A stretch of 8,306 nt of DNA from Peptostreptococcaceae bacterium oral taxon 113 str. W5053 (GCA_000467935.1 KI259763.1:1-8306), one strand, 5' to 3'; positions 1 to 6,276 are shown, counted from the stretch's first letter. The notes: generated by a model from the letters alone, not told the origin. Translations and numbers: made by a program.

Positions 1-1366
1 TATCTTGTACTATTTCTTGACATAAGACCAGATTTTGTTTTTCCTGTAGATATACCTCCTTCGATAACTCTTTCTTTTTGTACTTCTCATATTGCTTCTG
101 TAAATTGTTTTTTATGCTCTCTAGTTCACAAGAAAGATTCTTCTTTTCCTGAATAGAAATTTTTGTACTTTCTGTATCTACTTTTACAGGTATATTTTTT
201 ATCTTATCTAAGAGTAACTCCTCTAATTTTTCCTCTTTTACAATATTGCTGTTTTGATTTACTTTACAAAAACTACAATAATACTTTTTGTAAACGGATA
301 TCCCATTTTTTGTTTTTTGACTGTCTTGTCTATAAAATAATTTTCTTCCGCATTCTTTACAAAATAGTTTTCCCTCGAGCATACCATAGTATTTCTTTTT
401 CGTGCTACCACATTTAAAATTTTTTACTCTGTTCAGTTTCTTTATTTCTTGAACTTTGTCAAAAACTTCTTTGGAAATAATTGCTTCATGCGTATTTTCT
501 ATTTTTTTCCAATCTTCTTTCGGTAGTCTTTCCGTTTTTCGTCCGCCTATATGAGTTTCTTTCATTTGATTATACACATAATCTCCGGTGTATAGTTCCA
601 TACTGGTCATTTGAGCAATTGTCGGTCCTTGCCACATTCTCTTTTTTACTTCTGTTCCGGTTTTTAAGTTATGCTTATAACTTGTAAGTCCAAGCTCTTC
701 TTTTCTATCGGAACGGGTAATATATCTCTTTTCGTTAAATACTCTTGCTATTTTATTACAAGAATATCCTTGTAAGATAAGCTCAAAGGCTTCTCTTACG
801 ATAAATGCCGTCTTTTCATCAACAAGAATATGATGTTTATCATTCGGGTCTTTTATATATCCAAAAGGTGCTAATCCATTCGTATTTTTCCCTTGTGATT
901 TTAGTTCTTGAGATATACTTCTTATTTTCTGAGATAATTCTTTTGAGTAAAAATCATATAATAAACTTTTGAATTGGGTATCAATTTCCGTTCCGTTACT
1001 TCCTTCTTTTAAGCTGTCATAACCATCATTTATGGAAATAAATCGAATCCCCATAAAAGGAAAGATATTTTCCAGATAGTTTCCCATTTCAATATAATCT
1101 CTTGAGAATCTGGACATGTCTTTTACAATAATGCTATCTATATGATTATTTTTTAAATCCTCAAGCAATCTTTGGTATGCCGGTCTATTGGAATTGGTTC
1201 CTGAAAATCCGTCATCTACGTATTCCGATATTTCATATTCCATCAGATCTTTATGCTCTTTAATATAAGCTTTGATATATTCTCTTTGGTTATGAATACT
1301 TTCACTTTCTCCCTTTTTCTGATAATCCTCTATGGATAGTCTCAAATACATAGCTAATTTATTCAT
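1..1366 (-). CDS. Large serine recombinase A (third of a triplet), 3' end outside the window
   Basis: A site-specific recombinase that cuts and rejoins DNA through a serine-DNA link, probably for excision or integration of the element. 455 codons are visible and the frame is still open at base 1, so the C-terminus is missing. The N-terminal resolvase domain (about residues 4-150) has the catalytic serine at residue 11 in MYLRLS, then DDGFSGTN (51-58), VKDMSRFSRDY (81-91) and IRFISINDGYD (107-117). A recombinase domain follows (about 165-310, with GLAPFGY at 164-170 and ENTHEAII at 290-297). A zinc ribbon comes next (CKEC 336-339, Cys364 and Cys367), then a charged coiled coil from about 395. 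The ATG at 1366 is set by AGGAGG eight bases upstream. It overlaps the end of recombinase B by 8 bases, implying translational coupling. Recombinases B and C read DLSRFGR where this one reads DMSRFSR. Fold and family are clear; the exact role among the three is unknown. Confidence 0.93.
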   Translation of the reverse strand, partial: MNKLAMYLRLSIEDYQKKGESESIHNQREYIKAYIKEHKDLMEYEISEYVDDGFSGTNSNRPAYQRLLEDLKNNHIDSIIVKDMSRFSRDYIEMGNYLENIFPFMGIRFISINDGYDSLKEGSNGTEIDTQFKSLLYDFYSKELSQKIRSISQELKSQGKNTNGLAPFGYIKDPNDKHHILVDEKTAFIVREAFELILQGYSCNKIARVFNEKRYITRSDRKEELGLTSYKHNLKTGTEVKKRMWQGPTIAQMTSMELYTGDYVYNQMKETHIGGRKTERLPKEDWKKIENTHEAIISKEVFDKVQEIKKLNRVKNFKCGSTKKKYYGMLEGKLFCKECGRKLFYRQDSQKTKNGISVYKKYYCSFCKVNQNSNIVKEEKLEELLLDKIKNIPVKVDTESTKISIQEKKNLSCELESIKNNLQKQYEKYKKKELSKEVYLQEKQNLVLCQEIVQD

Positions 1367-3062
1367 AACTAAGACCTCCTAAGACTTCTATTTCTTTTGA
1401 TATATCGAACTTAAAGTGTATTATCACTTCTCTATTCTTTGATATTTGAATAGAATCAATGATTTTATGGATAAACTCCTCATCTATGCTGTCCATATCT
1501 TTCGTTTTCATATCAAATATGGAATTTATAAAGTGTTCCAATTCCGTTCTTTTTTGTTTTACTTTCTTCTGCCTATCAAAATATATCTTAATTTCTTCAT
1601 CAAGAGAATAAATTTGATTTTGAATAATAGTTTTTTCTTTTTGATAATTATCTAATAAGAGTTCCCCTCTTACATACTCCTCATATTTCTTTTGAAGTTC
1701 CAATGATTTATCTTCTTTCTTACTTTGTAAGGTTTTTAGCTTGATTTCCATATCTTTTAATTGGCATTTATAAAAATATTTCAGTCTATTCTTCAAGTCG
1801 TCTTTTGAACTTAAAATTCCTACAATTTCCTTTACAGTATGAAACAGGATTTTATCAATTTCACTTTCCCATATTTTGCAATGTACTTTATTTTCAAACA
1901 GATAATCTTCTCCCCTGCAAAAGAAATAATATTGCTCCTTATTTTCTATTCCCGCATGATCGTTGGATGTATTCATATGGCGTGATTTTAATAATTGTCC
2001 ACATTCTTTACATATCAAAAGTCCTTTATATTTATTGTCAATTGTTTTGGTATTGGTATATAAATTATGTTTTTCTCTTGCGATATCCCTTTTTTCTTTT
2101 CTAAGATTTTGAATAGCAAAAAATTTCTCTTCATCAATAATAGCTTCGTGAGTATGTTCCACCTTAACCCATTCCTCTAAAGGTCTATATGCTCCTTTTT
2201 CTTTTCGGATGCTTTTTTTCTCATGCATCCCCTGTACCATATTTCCAATATAGGCTTCATTTTTAAAAAATTGTCCAATTGCACTGGGGCTCCATTGTTT
2301 TTTATTATCCGGACTTCTTAAAACTTCTCCCGTTTTCATATATTGCCAGGGGGTTGTATACTTTTTGGTCAGTTCCCTTGCAATTTCTATTTGAGATGCC
2401 CCTTTATAAGCTAAATCAAAAATCAGTTCTACAACTTCTCTTACCTTTTCATCTGCAATTAAGACCTTTCCCTTATCTTTTCTCACCGCCTTATAACCAT
2501 AAGGGGCAAAGGTTCCTATAAAGTATCCCTGCTTCATCTTTTCCTGTTTGGTACTGCTTACTTTTTTGGAAATATCTTTTGCATACAGGTCATTGATGAT
2601 GTTTTTAATTGTAATTTCAAAGGATTTTTTATCATCTGTTTTATTTTCCGTATCAAAATGATCGTTTACGGATATAAAACGAACTCCCAAGAAAGGAAAT
2701 ACTTTTTCGATGTAGTTTCCAATCTCCAAGTATTCTCTTCCAAATCGAGACAAGTCTTTGACAAGGATACAGTTTATTTTTCTTTTCTTGATGTCTGCCA
2801 TCATTTCGTTAAAGGCAGGTCTTCTGAAATTTGTTCCGGTATATTCATAATCTTGATAGACTTTAACTATACTGATTCCCTTTTCTTTGGCTTCTTTGAT
2901 ACAAAGTTCTTCCTGCACGGCAAGGGAATTGCTTTTATCCCTGTATTCTTCTTTTCTCTCTTGAGATAATCTGGTATAGATTCCCGCTTGATAGAAAGTA
3001 GGGTTCTTTCTATCTTTTTCCTCTGTAACGGATATTTCATATCTCTTTTTTGTTCTAGCCAT
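1359..3062 (-). CDS. Large serine recombinase B (second of a triplet)
   Basis: A complete 567-aa serine recombinase of the usual length for the large class (about 450-600 aa). After a basic N-terminal extension of about 24 residues, the resolvase domain carries the catalytic serine at residue 33 (IYTRLS). DYEYTGTNFRRPA follows at 71-83, DLSRFGREYLE at 103-113 and VRFISVNDHFD at 127-137. The recombinase domain has GTFAPYGYK (183-191) and HTHEAII (303-309). The zinc ribbon has CKEC (351-354), Cys382 and Cys395, and is followed by a long Lys/Glu-rich coiled coil (about 420-515). An in-frame GTG at 3074 would add four residues, but it is part of GTGAGG, which is the ribosome binding site 6 bases before the ATG at 3062, so the ATG is preferred. 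The start overlaps recombinase C by 8 bases, and the end overlaps A by 8 bases. All catalytic residues look intact. Confidence 0.95.
   Translation of the reverse strand: MARTKKRYEISVTEEKDRKNPTFYQAGIYTRLSQERKEEYRDKSNSLAVQEELCIKEAKEKGISIVKVYQDYEYTGTNFRRPAFNEMMADIKKRKINCILVKDLSRFGREYLEIGNYIEKVFPFLGVRFISVNDHFDTENKTDDKKSFEITIKNIINDLYAKDISKKVSSTKQEKMKQGYFIGTFAPYGYKAVRKDKGKVLIADEKVREVVELIFDLAYKGASQIEIARELTKKYTTPWQYMKTGEVLRSPDNKKQWSPSAIGQFFKNEAYIGNMVQGMHEKKSIRKEKGAYRPLEEWVKVEHTHEAIIDEEKFFAIQNLRKEKRDIAREKHNLYTNTKTIDNKYKGLLICKECGQLLKSRHMNTSNDHAGIENKEQYYFFCRGEDYLFENKVHCKIWESEIDKILFHTVKEIVGILSSKDDLKNRLKYFYKCQLKDMEIKLKTLQSKKEDKSLELQKKYEEYVRGELLLDNYQKEKTIIQNQIYSLDEEIKIYFDRQKKVKQKRTELEHFINSIFDMKTKDMDSIDEEFIHKIIDSIQISKNREVIIHFKFDISKEIEVLGGLSYE
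1375..1380 (-). promoter_or_regulatory. Ribosome binding site of recombinase A, inside recombinase B
   Basis: AGGAGG lies 8 bases before the ATG at 1366. It sits within the last codons of recombinase B (the Gly-Gly of its ...LGGLSYE end). It fixes the start of A and supports coupled translation across the 8-base overlap. Confidence 0.85.
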
Positions 3063-4728
3063 AGCAAACCTCACTTTCTACAGTTTTTTGTACGGTTGAT
3101 TTCATAAACTGTAACGGAATTCGTTGCTTATGGTCTTGTTTCTCTTCACTATTATTTGCCATTACTTCTAAAAAAGCGACTTCTTCCTGATGATTAAAAA
3201 TCACTTCAATTTCTTTATTTTCTCCTACAAGAATTTTATCAATCAGCATCACAATAGAAAGTCTGTCCGGTTTTGTAAGTGCTTTATACTTTTTTAGGTC
3301 AAACAGCCAGCTTTCATTATTTCTAATGCGTTCTTTGACTGTTTCCTGTTTCTTCTTCCTGTACTCAATGTTTTCATTTAATTTTGTAATTTGTTCCAGA
3401 TAATTCTCACGAAACATCTGATATTCTTCTTTGGAAATAATATCTTCTTTTAAATCTACATACAGGGAAGATAAAAGATTTTGTGTCATTTCTTTTTCTC
3501 TTTGCAGTATCCCTATCTGCGTATCTGTAATATTTCTAGTAACATCAATCTCTTGGATCTTTCGATACAAATTTTCGTGAAATATCAGATATTTATCAAA
3601 AATACCTGCAAGTATTTCTTCCAAATCTTCTTTTTTTATGCTATGCCTTGTACAAGATTTTTCTTTGTTATACTTTGAGCAGATATAGAATACCTGCTCT
3701 TTTTCTTTATATTTGACCACTCTTCTTACAAGCGGACTGTTGCAGTCTTTACAAAATAACATTCCACTAAAAAGGTCTGTCTTTTTTTCTTTGCTACTGT
3801 ACAAATCTCTTTTTAACATACGATTTGCAATGTAAAAGACTTCTTTACTGATAATTCCTTCATGGGTATCTTCTACCTTAACCCAGTCTCTTTTGTCTTT
3901 TTCGATTTGTTTTTTATTTTTATAATTGATTGTAGCACTTTTGCCTTGCAGCATTGTACCGATATATACTTCATTTTCTATAATTCGATTGATTGCCTTG
4001 GCAGACCAATTTCTTCCCTTTTTTACTTTAAATCCGCCTTTATAATTTAGTCCTTGATTTTCCTTATATATTTTAGGGGAGTCTATCCCTAAATCATTTA
4101 ATTCTTCTGCAATGGCTTTTGAAGAATACCCTTTCAGTTTCATATCAAAGATACTTTTTATAATAACCCTGACATTCTCATCTACTATCAACTTGTTCTT
4201 ATTTTCTTCCGATTTCTTGTAGCCGTATGGTGCAAAAGAACCAATGTACTCCCCTTTCTCTCTTTTTATCTTCTGTGAGCTTTTTACCTTATTGGATATA
4301 TCTCTGGCATAGCTGTCATTGATAAAGTTTCTGATAGGCAATATTAGATTGGTGTCGCTCATATCCGCATTTTTGCTGTCATAGTTATCATTGATGGAAA
4401 TAAACCTGATGTGAAGCTGTGGAAATATTTTTTGAATATAGGTGCCGGCTCCGATATAATCTCTTCCGAATCTGGAGAGGTCTTTTACAATGATAATGTC
4501 AAATGCCCGATTCTTCTTACTGATTTCTTCCATCAAATCTTTTAATGCCGGTCTGTCATAGTTTGTCCCGCTATATCCGTCATCTACATATTCCTTAACA
4601 AGCTCTATTTCATTGTTCTTTGCATAGCTTTGTATCAATTCTCTTTGATTTGTAATTGAATTACTCTCACTATTAATTCCATCGTCCTTTGATAGTCTTA
4701 AATACATACAAGCCTTATTTTTAAACAT
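3055..4728 (-). CDS. Large serine recombinase C (first of a triplet)
   Basis: A complete 557-aa serine recombinase, the first gene of the operon. The resolvase domain begins at once: catalytic serine 13 in MYLRLSKDDG, DDGYSGTN at 49-56, VKDLSRFGRDYIG at 81-93 and IRFISINDNYD at 107-117. The recombinase domain includes GSFAPYGYK (163-171), RNWSAKAI (239-246) and EDTHEGII (286-293). The zinc ribbon has CKDC (326-329), Cys350 and Cys359, and a coiled coil spans about 400-475. The resolvase core resembles TndX/TnpX-type recombinases of clostridial transposons. The frame stays open upstream to 4821, but the ATG at 4728 is chosen. It has AAGGAGG 7 bases before it, it begins just where family members begin, and the upstream extension would run through a near-consensus promoter. 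The last codons overlap the start of recombinase B by 8 bases. Confidence 0.95.
   Translation of the reverse strand: MFKNKACMYLRLSKDDGINSESNSITNQRELIQSYAKNNEIELVKEYVDDGYSGTNYDRPALKDLMEEISKKNRAFDIIIVKDLSRFGRDYIGAGTYIQKIFPQLHIRFISINDNYDSKNADMSDTNLILPIRNFINDSYARDISNKVKSSQKIKREKGEYIGSFAPYGYKKSEENKNKLIVDENVRVIIKSIFDMKLKGYSSKAIAEELNDLGIDSPKIYKENQGLNYKGGFKVKKGRNWSAKAINRIIENEVYIGTMLQGKSATINYKNKKQIEKDKRDWVKVEDTHEGIISKEVFYIANRMLKRDLYSSKEKKTDLFSGMLFCKDCNSPLVRRVVKYKEKEQVFYICSKYNKEKSCTRHSIKKEDLEEILAGIFDKYLIFHENLYRKIQEIDVTRNITDTQIGILQREKEMTQNLLSSLYVDLKEDIISKEEYQMFRENYLEQITKLNENIEYRKKKQETVKERIRNNESWLFDLKKYKALTKPDRLSIVMLIDKILVGENKEIEVIFNHQEEVAFLEVMANNSEEKQDHKQRIPLQFMKSTVQKTVESEVCYG
3069..3074 (-). promoter_or_regulatory. 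Ribosome binding site of recombinase B (decides the start)
   Basis: GTGAGG is 6 bases before the ATG at 3062. The same GTG is in frame and could be taken for the start codon. Its position as part of the Shine-Dalgarno argues for the downstream ATG. It lies inside the 3' end of recombinase C. Confidence 0.7.
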
Positions 4729-4735
4729 AAAAAAG

Positions 4736-4742
4736 CCTCCTT
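4736..4742 (-). promoter_or_regulatory. Ribosome binding site of recombinase C
   Basis: AAGGAGG is 7 bases before the ATG at 4728. It decides the start against the in-frame ATG 31 codons upstream at 4821, which has no such site. Confidence 0.85.
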
Positions 4743-4792
4743 CAATTTGATTTATACAATAAACCAAATAAAGGTTAGGCTTCCACATGCTT

Positions 4793-4821
4793 ATTATACC
4801 GCTCCTAAACATTTCTTGCAA
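4793..4821 (-). promoter_or_regulatory. Promoter of the recombinase operon
   Basis: On the minus strand a -35 box TTGCAA (4816-4821) and a perfect -10 box TATAAT (4793-4798) are separated by exactly 17 bases, matching the housekeeping sigma-A consensus. Transcription would begin near 4786, giving a leader of about 58 bases before recombinase C. It is the best-formed promoter in the window and lies between the TnpW-like gene and the recombinases. The recombinases can therefore be transcribed on their own, without the upstream module. Confidence 0.8.
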
Positions 4822-4889
4822 TACCGATTCTCAAAATGAAGTTCGGATTATTAAGATTATCTCAATCTTTTATTTACAACTTCCTATCA

Positions 4890-5078
4890 TCATGTTACAA
4901 AAAGTTTTTCCTGAATATAGGCATCAATTAAATGTTCCAAACGAAGTCCGTTATCGGAAAATCTTACTGTTACGGTATACCCCTCTATCTGATTTATCTT
5001 CTGTTCTTCTTTTTTATCTTTATATGTTAATCCCACATTTACTTTCCTATTTGTAGGATTTCTCTTATGTTCTTTCAT
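4890..5078 (-). CDS. Small TnpW-like mobile-element protein
   Basis: A 62-aa protein with a polar, lysine-rich N-terminus (residues 1-30) and a C-terminal half that reads IEGYTVTVRFSDNG (31-44) and LEHLIDAYIQEKL (47-59). That suggests two beta strands and a helix. The pattern 'YTVTVRFS...' followed by an amphipathic helix resembles the small TnpW family found beside serine recombinase genes in Firmicutes transposons. This is recalled by eye, without a search, and the function of the family is not established. The ATG at 5078 has AAAGGAG (5088-5094) 9 bases upstream. The frame is open further to 5237, but that stretch looks like a structured leader containing another ORF. It overlaps the 25-codon ORF upstream by 14 bases, so coupling is likely. 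It ends about 70 bases before the recombinase promoter, with no convincing terminator between. Confidence 0.6.
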   Translation of the reverse strand: MKEHKRNPTNRKVNVGLTYKDKKEEQKINQIEGYTVTVRFSDNGLRLEHLIDAYIQEKLFVT

Positions 5079-5142
5079 AAGAAAATGCTCCTTTCTTAAG
5101 TTTAAGTTTTTTGACATTAACAGGTGTCTTGGCTGACAACAT
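5065..5142 (-). CDS. 25-codon small ORF with a perfect Shine-Dalgarno
   Basis: A short ORF starting MLSAKTPVNVKKL and ending GAFSYERT. It is basic, with eight Lys/Arg in 25 residues. Its start is preceded by GGAGGTGA (5150-5157), a full 8-base match to the 16S rRNA 3' end, at a spacing of 7 bases, which argues strongly that it is translated. Its TAA stop (5065-5067) lies 14 bases inside the following TnpW-like gene in a different frame, and it carries that gene's own ribosome binding site. No protein family is recognised. It may be a functional micro-protein or a leader peptide that opens the RNA for the next gene. The nearly Lys-only run VKKLKLKK could slow ribosomes, but that is speculation. 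Confidence 0.55.
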   Translation of the reverse strand: MLSAKTPVNVKKLKLKKGAFSYERT

Positions 5143-5243
5143 AGGAATTTCACCTCCGCCTCTGTTCTCGACGAGCCGGCTTTCACGAAAGAAGTATCAT
5201 AATCCCCATTTATATCTTCGCACATAGGCTGCCACACCTATGT
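5122..5243 (-). promoter_or_regulatory. Structured, GC-richer leader ahead of the 25-codon ORF
   Basis: This stretch stands out from its AT-rich flanks and has several self-complementary parts on the minus strand. A perfect 7-bp hairpin, ACATAGG with CCTATGT, lies at 5222-5243, and a small CTTT/AAAG hairpin at 5180-5191. One arm of the first hairpin, AGGTGTGGC (5231-5239), can instead pair with GCC-AAG-ACACCT (5122-5133) inside the 25-codon ORF: 9 bp with a 3-base bulge. The ORF itself has two mutually exclusive 4-bp pairings of TGTC with GACA. Alternative pairings around a short translated ORF suggest a regulatory RNA leader. No known riboswitch class is recognised. Confidence 0.4.
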
Positions 5244-5550
5244 TCTATCTTCCAAATTTGTCGCTCTCTTTCTTTTATCCTTTGCATTTGCAAGTATTCG
5301 TTTAAACCGAGATTTTTTTAAGTATAAATATTTCCTAATATTTTTTCTCAGCAGAAAGGTTTTGGCGTTTGTAAGTAGATCGCTCCATAAATGGTTAACG
5401 TCCTGTTTTGGTCTATTTGGTTGTCAAAGAACAATGCTCTTATATCTCAAAAAAATATATTCAATTTTCCCAAGGTAAAATTCTCCCTCTATATATAAAC
5501 CTTACTTTCAGAAGTGCTTTTAACACTTTTTTAGAAAAAAATTATTTTTG
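5244..5550. other. Intergenic region without a recognisable gene
   Basis: About 300 AT-rich bases between the sigma-gene terminator and the structured leader. No ORF with a credible ribosome binding site is seen on either strand. On the minus strand there is a perfect -35-like TTGACA (5422-5427), but no -10 box at the right distance. A TATACT lies further on (near 5316-5325) without a good -35. The promoter of the small-ORF module should lie here but cannot be placed, so it may depend on a non-housekeeping sigma factor. A 5-bp AAGTG/CACTT hairpin lies near 5512-5528. Confidence 0.5.
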
Positions 5551-5594
5551 AGAAAAAAAGAGAAGACAAGGAGCATACATCTCTTTGCCTTCTC
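5551..5594 (-). terminator. Intrinsic terminator of the sigma-like gene
   Basis: On the minus strand a 14-bp stem (arms 5581-5594 and 5560-5573) has one A-C mismatch, one G-T pair and a 7-base loop. Seven T residues (5553-5559) follow directly. It begins 8 bases after the TAG stop of the sigma-like gene. It isolates that gene from the TnpW/recombinase module downstream. Confidence 0.9.
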
Positions 5595-5602
5595 CACAAA
5601 AA

Positions 5603-6004
5603 CTACCTATCCAGCATATCTCTTAGCTTTCTTAGAATTCTATCTCTAATACGACTAATCTTCATCGGATTGGTATCCTGTGTATTTGCAATATCTTTGA
5701 GTGTTTTTTCTTCAAAGTAGATTGCATAAATCAATTCTCGTTCTTCCTTATTAAGCTTACCGATTGCCTTCGTCAAGTCCTCGATTCTCATTTTTGTTTC
5801 AATGATTTTTTCAATATCCACATTTTCATCTACAATAGAGTTTACATCGAGCTTGTAATCTTCAAAGCCGTAGACCTTATGTTTTCGAGCCAATCTGCTT
5901 AAATGTGCTTCGTGATTGATTTGTTTCTTATATGCTTTATATAGTTCATCCGATACATAGATCTTTTTTCCTTTTACATAGATATATTTTCTATCATCTG
6001 TCAT
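5603..6004 (-). CDS. Sigma-70 region 4-like regulator of an ICE
   Basis: A 133-aa protein. The N-terminus YIYVKGKKIYVSDELYKAYKK (7-27) and the C-terminal domain (about 72-131) match the sigma-70-like proteins common on Firmicutes conjugative elements. The C-terminus contains LNKEERELIYAIYFEEKTLKDIA (84-106) and a helix-turn-helix (about 101-125) ending RIRDRILRKLRDML, which is sigma region 4. No region 2 is present, so it cannot bind a -10 box as a normal sigma does. It may bind -35-like DNA or act with a partner. The ATG at 6004 has AAGGAGG (6014-6020) 9 bases upstream. That site lies in one arm of a long inverted repeat, and the ATG overlaps the TGA of a leader ORF as ATGA, so translation is probably controlled and coupled. 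Its targets are unknown; the mobile-element genes nearby are obvious candidates. Confidence 0.8.
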   Translation of the reverse strand: MTDDRKYIYVKGKKIYVSDELYKAYKKQINHEAHLSRLARKHKVYGFEDYKLDVNSIVDENVDIEKIIETKMRIEDLTKAIGKLNKEERELIYAIYFEEKTLKDIANTQDTNPMKISRIRDRILRKLRDMLDR

Positions 6005-6084
6005 TTATAAAGTCCTCCTTTTTGTTCAAAATTTTTCAATTTGCTTTTTTGAACAAAAAAAGGAGGACCTCTGCATTTTGACAT
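6001..6084 (-). CDS. 27-codon leader ORF coupled to the sigma-like gene
   Basis: A short ORF beginning MSKCRGPPFFVQK and ending EQKGGLYK. Its ATG at 6084 has AGAGGA (6091-6096) 6 bases upstream. Its TGA overlaps the sigma-like ATG as ATGA, a classic coupling junction. The start codon is in the loop side of a terminator-like hairpin. Codons 5-11 run through the hairpin's 3' arm and T-run, and the last codons run through the sigma gene's ribosome binding site. That makes it a probable leader peptide whose translation sets the RNA fold, not a protein with its own job. Two Pro codons in a row (7-8) are a possible slow spot. The layout resembles leader peptides of ribosome-targeted antibiotic resistance genes; homology has not been tested. 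Confidence 0.6.
   Translation of the reverse strand: MSKCRGPPFFVQKSKLKNFEQKGGLYK
6012..6068 (-). repeat. Inverted repeat sequestering the sigma-gene ribosome binding site
   Basis: The arm GTCCTCCTTTTTGTTCAAAA (6012-6031) is complementary to 6047-6068, with only two extra A residues in the second arm and a 15-base spacer. In the minus-strand RNA the pairing buries the AAGGAGG of the sigma-like gene in a stem of about 20 bp. The distal arm also forms part of the preceding terminator hairpin, so the two folds are mutually exclusive. Confidence 0.8.
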
Positions 6085-6095
6085 GCAAAGTCCTC
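6054..6095 (-). terminator. Terminator-like attenuator hairpin inside the leader ORF
   Basis: On the minus strand GAGGAC (6090-6095) pairs with GTCCTC (6063-6068), and TGCAT with ATGCA inside, separated by a small internal loop. One C and then seven T residues (6055-6061) follow. This is a credible intrinsic terminator upstream of the sigma-like gene. A ribosome starting at 6084 would disrupt it. Its 3' arm is the same sequence that hides the downstream ribosome binding site. Confidence 0.65.
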
Positions 6096-6104
6096 TAAAA
6101 TGAT

Positions 6105-6139
6105 AAAAAAAGTATTGCCTATTTAAAACAAGGCACTTT
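6105..6139 (-). terminator. First U-tailed hairpin of the sigma leader
   Basis: On the minus strand AAAGTGCCT (6131-6139) pairs with AGGC (6117-6120) and ACTTT (6109-6113), with a 3-base AAT bulge. The stem runs directly into a run of T residues (6105-6111). It lies just before the leader ORF's ribosome binding site. It may terminate transcripts arriving from the TetR region or act as a first attenuator. Confidence 0.65.
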
Positions 6140-6265
6140 ATTTTGGTTATAAAAAAGTAATAATACTCCTATTGTTATACTATAATTGCTATAAATGTAT
6201 TTGTAATAATATTCTAATGAAGACTCTCTTATAAACCAAAATAATATTGCCATGACATACTCCAT
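6119..6265 (-). CDS. Possible 48-codon (or 44-codon) upstream leader ORF
   Basis: An ORF beginning MEYVMAILFWFIRESS and ending NQNKVPCFK, rich in Tyr, Ile and Leu. The first ATG (6265) has a site too close to use. The ATG at 6253 has GGAG 6 bases upstream and is the better start, giving 44 codons. Its TAG (6119-6121) lies inside the 3' arm of the 6105-6139 hairpin, so translation to the end would disturb that terminator. Such placement is typical of attenuation leaders, but AT-rich DNA also produces ORFs of this length by chance. No family is recognised. Confidence 0.3.
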   Translation of the reverse strand: MEYVMAILFWFIRESSLEYYYKYIYSNYSITIGVLLLFYNQNKVPCFK

Positions 6266-6276
6266 ACCTACTACTT

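Noticed and set aside
163..687. Plus-strand ORFs of 84 and 68 codons opposite recombinase A
   Set aside because: They are antisense to a clear recombinase frame, have Phe/Tyr/Leu-rich low-complexity translations and no convincing ribosome binding sites. The other plus-strand frames opposite the recombinases and the MATE gene are rejected for the same reason.
2867..3067. 66-codon minus-strand ORF inside recombinase B
   Set aside because: It is an out-of-frame shadow of the N-terminal part of recombinase B.
3063..3074. GTG start of recombinase B at 3074
   Set aside because: The GTG is part of the GTGAGG ribosome binding site for the ATG at 3062.
4729..4821. 31-codon N-terminal extension of recombinase C (start at 4821)
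   Set aside because: It would read through a near-consensus promoter and the AAGGAGG site, has no ribosome binding site of its own, and the protein family begins at about the 4728 start.
4853..4869. 6-bp hairpin AAGATT/AATCTT after the TnpW-like gene
   Set aside because: It is AT-rich and has no T-run, so it is not a credible terminator.
4787..5056. 89-codon plus-strand ORF across the TnpW-like gene
   Set aside because: It runs antisense over the small gene and the recombinase promoter, with a hydrophobic AT-driven composition and no clear ribosome binding site.
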